DNA from: Porphyromonadaceae bacterium UBA2751
GTDB lineage: Bacteria; Bacteroidota; Bacteroidia; Bacteroidales; Muribaculaceae
Assembly: GCA_002353285.1 (NCBI GenBank)
Contig: DEJJ01000022.1
Location: forward strand, 62,568 to 126,567
DNA length: 64,000 bases
Direction: 5' to 3'
Part shown: piece after piece, positions 8,073 to 14,967 of the stretch
Layout: every line of letters begins with the position of its first letter
How positions within the stretch are numbered: the stretch's first letter is position 1
Translations under genes and position numbers: made by a program
Notes under the pieces: generated by a model
Database searches by the model: none
The model's input: only the letters and a program-made list of their open reading frames with translations
What the model was told of the DNA's origin: nothing

Positions 8073-9415
8073 TTTCAACCGACATTATTATAATAGGTGC
8101 AGGTCCTGGCGGCTATGAGATGGCCGCCGAGGCCGCTCACCTTGGCAAGAAAGTGGTGATCGTGGAGCGTGACCTGCTGGGAGGAACGTGCCTCAATCGT
8201 GGCTGTATTCCCACTAAGGCGCTCTGCCGCAATGCCGAGGTTATCAACACCGTGCGTGAGGCTGCGCAGTTTGGCGTGACAACTGGAGAAGTGACTGTCG
8301 ACTATAGCGTGGCTTTTGCACGCAAGGAGGAAGTGGTTAAGCAACTGCGTGATGGCGTGGCAATGCTTATGGGTGGCGACGGTATCACCGTTGTTAATGG
8401 TGAGGCTCGCTTTGTCGATGCCAAGACAATCGAGGTGGCTGGTGAGCAGTACACCGCTCCCGCTATCGTGATAGCCACTGGTTCTATTCCTCGCGGTCTC
8501 CCCATTGAGGGTGCCGACTTGGCGATGACTAGCGACGACATCTTGGCTATGCAAGAGCTCCCCAAGAGCTTGTGCATCGTGGGGGGTGGTGTGATTGGTA
8601 TGGAGTTTGCTGGCGTGTTCAGTAGCTTTGGCGTTGAGGTCACTGTTGTCGAGTTCATGAAGGAGATTCTGCCTCCATTCGACAAGGATATCGCAAAGCG
8701 CCTCAAGACTGTGATGAGCAAGCGTGGCGTGAACATCCTCACTCAAGCTGCAGTTAACGGTATCCATAAGACCGACGATGGTCAGCTTGAGATTACATTC
8801 GACCACAAAGGCAAGGCTAAAAGCATTGTTGCCGAGCGTGTGCTCATGTCGGTAGGACGTCAGGCTGTTCTGCCTCAAGGTCTTGAAGCTGCTGGTGTCG
8901 TGACTTCACGCCGCGGCATTGAGGTTGACGACAACATGATGACTAATGTTGAGGGCATCTATGCCATTGGCGACGTTAATGGTCGTTGCATGCTCGCTCA
9001 TGCTGCAAGTGCTCAAGGTAGTGTGGCTCTGGCTCACATCATGGGACAGAAGTCCAACATCAAGCTCAACATTGTGCCAAGCGCTGTGTTCACCACTCCC
9101 GAGCTCGCTATGGTGGGGCTCACCGAGCAGCAGTGCGAGGATCAAGGCATCGAGGTTGTCACTGCCAAGTCGTTCTTCCGCAGTAACGGCAAGGCTGTGG
9201 CTATGGGCGAAACCGACGGAATGGTCAAGCTCATTGTCAGCAGCGAGGACCTTACTATTGTGGGATGCCACATTTGCGGTCCACACGCTGCCGACCTCAT
9301 CCAGGAGGCTGTTACCGCTATGAACGCTAACATGCCTGTCAATCGCATGGCACAAGCCATCCACGGTCATCCCACACTCAGCGAGGTGGTCATGGCCGCA
9401 GCCAAGCAGTTCTAA
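8069..9415 (+). CDS. lpd: Dihydrolipoyl dehydrogenase (L protein)
   Basis: 448 aa flavoenzyme that reoxidises dihydrolipoyl-GcvH with NAD+. Visible: N-terminal FAD-binding GAGPGG, the redox-active disulfide Cys41/Cys46 in GGTCLNRGCIPTK, a second dinucleotide fold (IVGGGVIGMEFA), the GIYAIGDVNG FAD motif, and a C-terminal dimerisation domain with the active-site HGHPTLSE. Begins within the gcvPB stop (ATGA overlap). Because it is the last gene of the gcv cluster it is probably dedicated to glycine cleavage, although it could also serve a 2-oxoacid dehydrogenase. Confidence 0.96.
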   Translation: MISTDIIIIGAGPGGYEMAAEAAHLGKKVVIVERDLLGGTCLNRGCIPTKALCRNAEVINTVREAAQFGVTTGEVTVDYSVAFARKEEVVKQLRDGVAMLMGGDGITVVNGEARFVDAKTIEVAGEQYTAPAIVIATGSIPRGLPIEGADLAMTSDDILAMQELPKSLCIVGGGVIGMEFAGVFSSFGVEVTVVEFMKEILPPFDKDIAKRLKTVMSKRGVNILTQAAVNGIHKTDDGQLEITFDHKGKAKSIVAERVLMSVGRQAVLPQGLEAAGVVTSRRGIEVDDNMMTNVEGIYAIGDVNGRCMLAHAASAQGSVALAHIMGQKSNIKLNIVPSAVFTTPELAMVGLTEQQCEDQGIEVVTAKSFFRSNGKAVAMGETDGMVKLIVSSEDLTIVGCHICGPHAADLIQEAVTAMNANMPVNRMAQAIHGHPTLSEVVMAAAKQF

Positions 9416-9417
9416 AG

Positions 9418-9607
9418 TAACGTGAGTTCGACGAATTTATCATTTGATAATCATTGCGTTAGCAACTCCCCCTCTAAGTTAGAGGGGGCGGGGGAGTATG
9501 TCCCCACATTTGATAGCAATCTTACTCCTCAGTCGCTTCGCGACAGCTTCTCTATCTTAGAGGAGCAGCCTGATACACAGCTAATTATTTTCGTCGAACT
9601 CACGTTA
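9418..9607 (+). mobile_element. MITE-like element with 18-bp perfect terminal inverted repeats
   Basis: TAACGTGAGTTCGACGAA (9418-9435) is the exact reverse complement of 9590-9607, bounding 190 bp with no credible gene. Inside are a near-perfect palindrome (CCCCCTCTAA, one base, TTAGAGGGGG) and a small GTCGC-TTC-GCGAC hairpin. It abuts the lpd stop and precedes a terminator. Such GC-rich palindromic inserts are common in Bacteroidales genomes, but the responsible transposase is not visible here. No clear target-site duplication is seen. Confidence 0.65.
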
Positions 9608-9612
9608 ATTAG

Positions 9613-9645
9613 AAAAATCCTGCCCGATTCGAGCAGGATTTTTTT
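9613..9645. terminator. Bidirectional terminator between lpd and the C10 protease
   Basis: AAAAATCCTGC and GCAGGATTTTT flank a 9-nt loop, with a T run on either strand. It serves both convergent genes. Confidence 0.8.
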
Positions 9646-9669
9646 GGTCTTTATCTAATACTAAAAGGT

Positions 9670-12600
9670 CTATTTGATTACCACTTTCTTGCCATTAACG
9701 ATGTAGATACCTCTACTTGGCGTCGAAACACGCTGTCCGTTGAGGTTGTAGTAAGGACCTTGCAAGTCTGTTTGTTGCTGGTCAGTTATCTCTCCGATGC
9801 TTGTGGGGGTGTCAAAGTAGAGACTAATCGTCAGCATGTCGGCTGGAGTCAGTGAGCTTATTGGCACAAAGTAGGAGTTGAACGGGTTCACCGAGTGAGT
9901 GCCGAGCACAAAGGCTGAGCCATCAGCATTAAGCACATAAATGTCTTCCTCGTCCTTAATTGGCTTGAGAGTGCCTTTCATCTTATAGTTACGTCCAGTA
10001 ATAGCCGCGTTGTCAATATTTAAATCTTCATTGTCGGCACTGAATGTTATAGGAACGTTCATTAGCGAACTGCCACGATTCAATGTCGATGGCACTCCTA
10101 ATATATAGGGCGTGAATGACTTCAATGTCGATTCAGGAAAACCAAATATCATCTCGCTGCCATTCTCATATTGGTAGGTCGCTAGTAATATGTCGCCATT
10201 AACACTGCTAGTGTGCCAGTTGAGTGGTTTAACCACACCATCAATTGTTGCATGGCAGCTTGTGGCGGCAAAGGGCAACACTAGCGTAGTCCATCCCTTA
10301 TTGTTAACCGCATCATAGTAGCGCTCGGGCGTGCGAGTGTAGCTGATGTGATTGGCTGTGAAGGGGTATTGTATAAAGTATGGATATTGGTCGCTGAGCT
10401 TCACATTCTCGGCATGTTCTTTCTTCACGATGTTGTTGCCAGTGAGAGGACTGTCATCTGCTGCATAGATTATCAAGTTGGGATTGGCGCTGGTGTTTAC
10501 GCTTGTCACTTCGGGCGACGAGGTCAGGTCAATAGCACACTCTGTTGCATCGGGCTGCAAGTTGGCAGTCCAGCGTTTGAAGCTTTCCTTGCCCTCAGCA
10601 TCGTAGCTAATGTAATAAGGCACTGTAGTATAGTAAACATCTGATATGTCCTGTTCTATTTCACGTCCATTTTTGATATACCTGATAGAGAAGCGGTAGC
10701 GCTCGCCTCCCGTTAGCTCGGGCGACTCGCGGTGCAGTACCACGGTTTGGTGAGCTGGAATAGTCTCAGGATACATGGCATGAGTTAATTCGCTATTATT
10801 GCCTGTGTATTTAATGCAGTAAATGAAGATGCCACCATAGTAGTTTTGGTCGCTGTTGTTGGTGATAGTGAGGTCTATCTTTGCCTTGGGAGCAGCAATC
10901 TCGGTGCCTTGGGCATTGGTGACCTGATGAGTGATGGTGAGGTCGCAGTTGCTGTTGGCGGCAGGGCTTTCGGCAACTGTAAAGCTGCCAGTGTAGATTT
11001 TTTCAACGTTGTCTTTTAATATTTCATAATTTGTCGTGCCAACCTTTTTGGGTATGACTCTCATGTTTATATCCTTAGTTTCTCCTGGCTCTATATCACA
11101 GGTCATGAAGGAGAATGATGCCGACACATCTAAATTAAACATTTCCAAAGTGCCGTTGAATGTGCCGGTGCCGGTGTTCTGTACCTTGAAAGTCATTACA
11201 CAAGGTTTATTGACAATAGGTGTCTCAGGCTCCAGATTAACCTCCTTGATTGTGAGTTTGGGGTCGAGCGACACTGCTCTAGCGGTGAGTTTACGGGCAG
11301 CGTGGTTTAGGTTGATTATCGTGTAATGACTCTCGCTGCCTTTATCAATTTGCCAGGTGTCCGAGCCTTTCAGGCGGCTAGTGAAGAACATCTTGTAGTT
11401 GCCGTCGGTCAGTTCTGGATTTGGAACTGGGTCGATGTATATCAACTTTGCATGGCCATTAAAGCCAGAGTTGGCAGGGAAATTAGCCGATTGATCCCAT
11501 GTATAATCCATAGCCACACTGCCGTCATCCTTAATGAGCCGGCAACCAAGTTCATACTCTCCACTCTCTATATTGAAGTTGTGGCTATTCATTTGGGGAT
11601 ACACGATATAACCGTTGTTTTCATAGTAGGAACTGCTGCTCTCTGTGCCAGGTGTGGTGAAATCGCCTGTTCCATTAGGATCGGTCAACAGACAGTTGGT
11701 GAGCACAGTTAATCGGGGAGGGGTGCCGACACCACCGCTATTGGGTTTCACATCAAAGAATGCCACCTGCCCCGATATGTAGGCTTCGTTGTTAGGGCTA
11801 CCACCAGTGCCTTGCTCCTTGGGGTCCATAAGTATTACCCTGTAGTAACCGTCACTAGTGCCGTCCCAACCCCAGTTCACGTGGAAGTAGTCATCTTCGT
11901 CATAGCCGTCAACAACAAACGAGTGAGCCGCATCAATCGAAGTGCCGCTGAACATTACAGGACGCTTGGCTTGTAGCTCGGCATAGAGCATGTCAACCCA
12001 CTCATTGTAGCTGCGCTCGCTGCGCCACACGGCATGGCCACTAGCATCGTAGTCAAAATACTTGATCAAGCCTAACAGTGCTTTATAACCAGTGGCTGAC
12101 GATCCACCAATTCCATAGTTGGTGCATGAGGCGGTGCCTAAATACTTGTGCAGGCGAGCAACTTCGCTGCCGTCCTCGCCGTCTTCGTAGGAGGGATAGA
12201 TATTTTCCCAGTTGAATGTTGTGGGCTCTAGTGCAGGCAATGATGGGTAGCTGGTACCTTCACTATTGGTGGGGGTATAGGCTGGAATTGCTTTAGTTGC
12301 TGCTTTGGGCCACTTGTGGTAATTCATCACTTGAGCCATTGCCGTGATGGTACAACCAGTGGGACAATGCTCGTCGTCTATTATGGGGGTCTGGCCATTA
12401 TAGGGTGCATCTTGTCCCCATTTGCTTGTGAGCAATGGCTGAATGGGAGTCTTTGTTGGTATGCCCGATGGGGTGGAGCGGGGAGTGCTTGCGGCATTTA
12501 CGTCATCACCAGCGCATGCCATGAAACTCTCAAGCCATGACCGCATGTTCGATGGCATCTTCTGGGCGTCAAGTGCACCATGGTCACTATAGCCTATCAC

Positions 12601-12879
12601 GTCATTCCTGTGGCCATTACCAGCCACTAGCACAAATCCTTCGTTTTTACCCATATTCACGGCATAGACCATAGTCTTGCTGTCATTATTGCTTGCAGTT
12701 GTCCGCTTAACTTTCTTGATAGGCACTACTTTGGTCGCCTTTGTCGTAGAAACTTTGTCGCCTTTTTGTTTCAAGAACTGCTGGGCAACTTGTCTTGCCT
12801 CTTCTTGAGTGAACTGCGTCGCTGTCATCGATAAACATGAGAGCACGCACATTAATAATAGTAGAATAATCTTTTTCAT
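9670..12879 (-). CDS. Secreted C10 family cysteine protease (streptopain-like), very large
   Basis: 1069 aa. Order: signal peptide (to about 21); a propeptide-like region with FTQEEARQVAQQFL and AGNGHRNDVIGYSDHG (about 22-140) resembling the Spi/prodomain of C10 enzymes; a peptidase C10 domain (about 145-380) with catalytic Cys176 in GCTITAMAQVM and His319 in DAAHSFVVDGYDEDD, followed by HVNWGWDG; a long C-terminal part of several beta-rich modules (about 390-1000); and a tail GIYIVNGKKVVIK preceded by YYNLNGQRV, the kind found at the end of many Bacteroidetes secreted proteins and similar to type IX secretion sorting tails. Streptopain itself is about 400 aa, so over 600 residues are added. 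Likely a cell-surface or secreted protease; substrates unknown. Monocistronic, with its own promoter and terminator. Confidence 0.88.
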   Translation of the reverse strand: MKKIILLLLMCVLSCLSMTATQFTQEEARQVAQQFLKQKGDKVSTTKATKVVPIKKVKRTTASNNDSKTMVYAVNMGKNEGFVLVAGNGHRNDVIGYSDHGALDAQKMPSNMRSWLESFMACAGDDVNAASTPRSTPSGIPTKTPIQPLLTSKWGQDAPYNGQTPIIDDEHCPTGCTITAMAQVMNYHKWPKAATKAIPAYTPTNSEGTSYPSLPALEPTTFNWENIYPSYEDGEDGSEVARLHKYLGTASCTNYGIGGSSATGYKALLGLIKYFDYDASGHAVWRSERSYNEWVDMLYAELQAKRPVMFSGTSIDAAHSFVVDGYDEDDYFHVNWGWDGTSDGYYRVILMDPKEQGTGGSPNNEAYISGQVAFFDVKPNSGGVGTPPRLTVLTNCLLTDPNGTGDFTTPGTESSSSYYENNGYIVYPQMNSHNFNIESGEYELGCRLIKDDGSVAMDYTWDQSANFPANSGFNGHAKLIYIDPVPNPELTDGNYKMFFTSRLKGSDTWQIDKGSESHYTIINLNHAARKLTARAVSLDPKLTIKEVNLEPETPIVNKPCVMTFKVQNTGTGTFNGTLEMFNLDVSASFSFMTCDIEPGETKDINMRVIPKKVGTTNYEILKDNVEKIYTGSFTVAESPAANSNCDLTITHQVTNAQGTEIAAPKAKIDLTITNNSDQNYYGGIFIYCIKYTGNNSELTHAMYPETIPAHQTVVLHRESPELTGGERYRFSIRYIKNGREIEQDISDVYYTTVPYYISYDAEGKESFKRWTANLQPDATECAIDLTSSPEVTSVNTSANPNLIIYAADDSPLTGNNIVKKEHAENVKLSDQYPYFIQYPFTANHISYTRTPERYYDAVNNKGWTTLVLPFAATSCHATIDGVVKPLNWHTSSVNGDILLATYQYENGSEMIFGFPESTLKSFTPYILGVPSTLNRGSSLMNVPITFSADNEDLNIDNAAITGRNYKMKGTLKPIKDEEDIYVLNADGSAFVLGTHSVNPFNSYFVPISSLTPADMLTISLYFDTPTSIGEITDQQQTDLQGPYYNLNGQRVSTPSRGIYIVNGKKVVIK

Positions 12880-12901
12880 GTTGTTAATGAGTTTGGTTTT
12901 G

Positions 12902-12933
12902 CAAAATTAGTGCGAGTTGAGTGAAATGCCAAA
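12902..12933 (-). promoter_or_regulatory. Promoter of the C10 protease gene
   Basis: Read on the minus strand: TTTG (12933-12930), 20 nt, TAATTTTG (12909-12902). Both boxes are perfect. The start codon lies 22 bases below the -7 box, so the leader is very short. Confidence 0.8.
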
Positions 12934-13027
12934 TTTATTTGAGTGTTTCCGAAGCTTAATTTATCCAACATTAGTGTTGACGCAGTAAATAATTAATATC
13001 CCGAGCTTGCGCCATTTATCACCGACA

Positions 13028-13121
13028 GGCAATTCGCCCAATTCGAAAACTCGAGAAATCAACAACTCGATAACTCGATAACTCGATAATTCGAAAAATT
13101 CGAAAAATTCGCCCAATTCGC
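13028..13121. repeat. Degenerate 8/9-bp tandem array, core YTCG
   Basis: TTCG or CTCG recurs at 13033, 13042, 13050, 13066, 13074, 13082, 13090, 13099, 13108 and 13117, in steps of 8, 9 or (once) 16 bases. Units look like AACTCGAT changing to AAAATTCGA. Together with the two flanking promoters it accounts for most of the gene-free stretch 12880-13207; nothing else is recognised there. Confidence 0.75.
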
Positions 13122-13136
13122 CGTGTTTTTTTAACC

Positions 13137-13167
13137 TTGCTTTCCTTACACCCCCATTCTATCTTTG
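13137..13167 (+). promoter_or_regulatory. Promoter of the RecA-like ATPase gene
   Basis: TTG at 13137-13139, 20 nt, TATCTTTG at 13160-13167. The ATG follows 40 bases later after an A-rich leader containing AAAAAAACACAA. Confidence 0.7.
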
Positions 13168-13207
13168 CACAAAAAACATTAACCATCAAAAAAACACAAC
13201 ACACACT

Positions 13208-14591
13208 ATGGAAGGCAACGAAATAACCTACAAAGATTCAGCAATCTACCGCCAATTCGAACTCGCAAGAAAAAAAGAACTCATCAATCGCGGCATCCTC
13301 GACGCCTACGGCAACGAGCTACCAAGCTCTGAGTACGACGACTACAAGCCCAACAAACTCAAGTCAATCTTCGATTTCCGCAACGACGACATTCAGGAGA
13401 AGCACATCAAGAGCTCTTGCGCTCTCTGGGGCGACATCTGGTATGAGAACGAGTGCATGTGCATCTTCGGCGACCCAAACATCGGCAAGTCGGCGCTCGC
13501 CATCCAGATTGCCAACAGCGTCGCCGAGATCGGATTCAACACCATCTACTTCGACTTCGAGAACATGATCCACCATTACTACGGCAGGAACATGACCGAC
13601 ATGCAGTTCAACATGTCTCCTAACCTCTCAGTCATGCACTTCGGGCAGAACACCTCATTCGAGGAGATGATGTCGACATCTGCCATCCTCGACAGCATCG
13701 AGAACTCCTTCCTCGACAACGACGCGCCGGTCATCGTCATCGACGACATATCTTATATATGCCAGCTCAAGAGCACCAGGAAGGCGAACATGGTGCTGCG
13801 CCGTCTCAGGTACTGGGTCAACAAGTACCACATCTCAATCCTCGTCATCGCACACGCAAGGCCACACCGCGAGGGCACATCGCTCGCCCTCAAGCACCTC
13901 ACTGGCGACAGGCAGCTGGCCTACGCCTTCGACTCAATCATCACACTCAACGCCATCCCGCAAGGTCTCACCAGCGGTGGCGAGACACACTACGTCAAGC
14001 AGCTCAAGGCACGCAACAACGGCATCATCGCAGGCACGAGCAATGTCTTGACCTTCAAGTTCAACACCCCATTACACCGACGAGGAGTGCGACAACCTCG
14101 TCCGCCGGCTCGTGAGCTCAGGATACGAGCAACACGAGGCAGAAAGCGAGGTCGAGCATCTCAGGGGGCTGCAGATGCTCCATTTCGAGTTCATCAGCGC
14201 TAATGTCAACGAGCAGAGCCTCATGTTCCTCTCGCCCGACACCCCACGGGAGCAGCTCGTCACTTTCGCACGCGACTGCTTCTTCAATGGATGGTCAATC
14301 CGCGACATCGCCGCACACACAGCACTCTCCAAGTCCACAATCCACCGCCTCCTGGCACAACCCAACCTGCCACAAGAACCCAAAGAGCAACCACAAGAAC
14401 CACAAGAACCGCAGCAACCACAACAAGAGAATCAACACCCCCAAGAACAACAGCAAGAAAAAAATCAAAAAAATGTCCCATCCATCCAAAATGACGACCA
14501 GCCAGCAGCATCCGAAAAAAATGAAAAAACTGTCCCATCAGCAACCACAATCAAAGATGATGTTTGTGTAGCGCGAGCCATTGGCTCGTGA
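13208..14591 (+). pseudogene. RecA/RepA-like AAA ATPase with C-terminal HTH, frameshifted
   Basis: The first frame (13208 to the stop at 14203) encodes a RecA-like P-loop ATPase. Walker A is GDPNIGKSALA (about 88-98), Walker B is VIVIDDISYI, then the ILVIAHARPHRE segment and a DRQLAYAFDSI sensor-like region; this most resembles AAA_25/RepA-type helicase ATPases. At about 14067-14070 (run CCCC) sense is lost. Removing one C joins the frame that reads YTDEECDNLVRRLVSSGYEQ and continues with WSIRDIAAHTALSKSTIHRL, a helix-turn-helix, then a Gln/Pro-rich tail to 14591 (about 460 aa in total). So the gene is broken by one base, or the assembly has an indel; a programmed shift is less likely. The tail contains two copies of an (A)n-TGTCCCATC motif also found at 23.9-25.2 kb. 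C-ending codons (ATC, AAC, TTC) are used heavily. Function unknown. Confidence 0.7.
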
Positions 14592-14780
14592 GTGAGTCAA
14601 CTGGAAACTGAGGATGTGTCAAAATTCAGAAGTCCCCATTTTGTAGGGACAACGCGTGCGTTGTCCGAAATACATGGATTTGTAGTTTATGTTGTTAATC
14701 AGGGTATTATCTGGAAACGGACATGGCACGCCATGTCCCTACATTGACCTCGAATATCAAACATTTGTATTTTGACACAC
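14577..14780. mobile_element. Nested palindromic repeat element
   Basis: Three palindromes: CGAGCCA-T-TGGCTCG (from 14577), GGACAACGC-GT-GCGTTGTCC (14647-14666), GGACATGGC-AC-GCCATGTCC (14719-14738). The last two are enclosed by TGTAGGGACA (14642) and TGTCCCTACA (14734-14743), and those by an outer 11-bp inverted repeat TGTGTCAAAAT (14614-14624) / ATTTTGACACA (14769-14779). No gene inside. It resembles a small non-autonomous insertion. The rest of the gene-free stretch up to 14967 holds GAGTCA repeats (about 14592-14600 and 14800-14816), a terminator and a 7-bp array. Confidence 0.55.
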
Positions 14781-14856
14781 CCTCCTGGGGGGAGTATGAC
14801 TGAGTCAAGTGAGTCAACACAGCCCAAATCTAAGCCCCCCACGCAGCCCACACGAG

Positions 14857-14890
14857 TCAAAAAAATCCTGCCCAGAAATTCTGAGCAGGA
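14857..14890 (-). terminator. Terminator of the M16 peptidase gene
   Basis: On the minus strand TCCTGC...GCAGGA is followed by seven Ts. The stem is nearly identical to that at 9613-9645. Confidence 0.7.
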
Positions 14891-14937
14891 CCCTATGATT
14901 CAAAAGTTTATAGCCTCACCACAGTCAATAAAAACTA

Positions 14938-14964
14938 TGAACTGTGAACTCTGAACTATAAACT
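14938..14964. repeat. Heptanucleotide tandem array TGAACTN
   Basis: Four units at exact 7-base steps (TGAACTG, TGAACTC, TGAACTA, TAAACTA), lying 4 bases from the stop codon of the M16 peptidase gene. Confidence 0.7.
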
Positions 14965-14967
14965 AAA

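Noticed and set aside
9422..9658. 78-codon frame after lpd
   Set aside because: Made of the MITE-like element and the terminator; its pseudo-protein is the translation of palindromes.
14060..14075. Programmed ribosomal frameshift in the ATPase gene
   Set aside because: The shift needed is +1 at ACC-CCA, without a recognised slippery codon or stimulatory stem. A plain indel is simpler, though not excluded.
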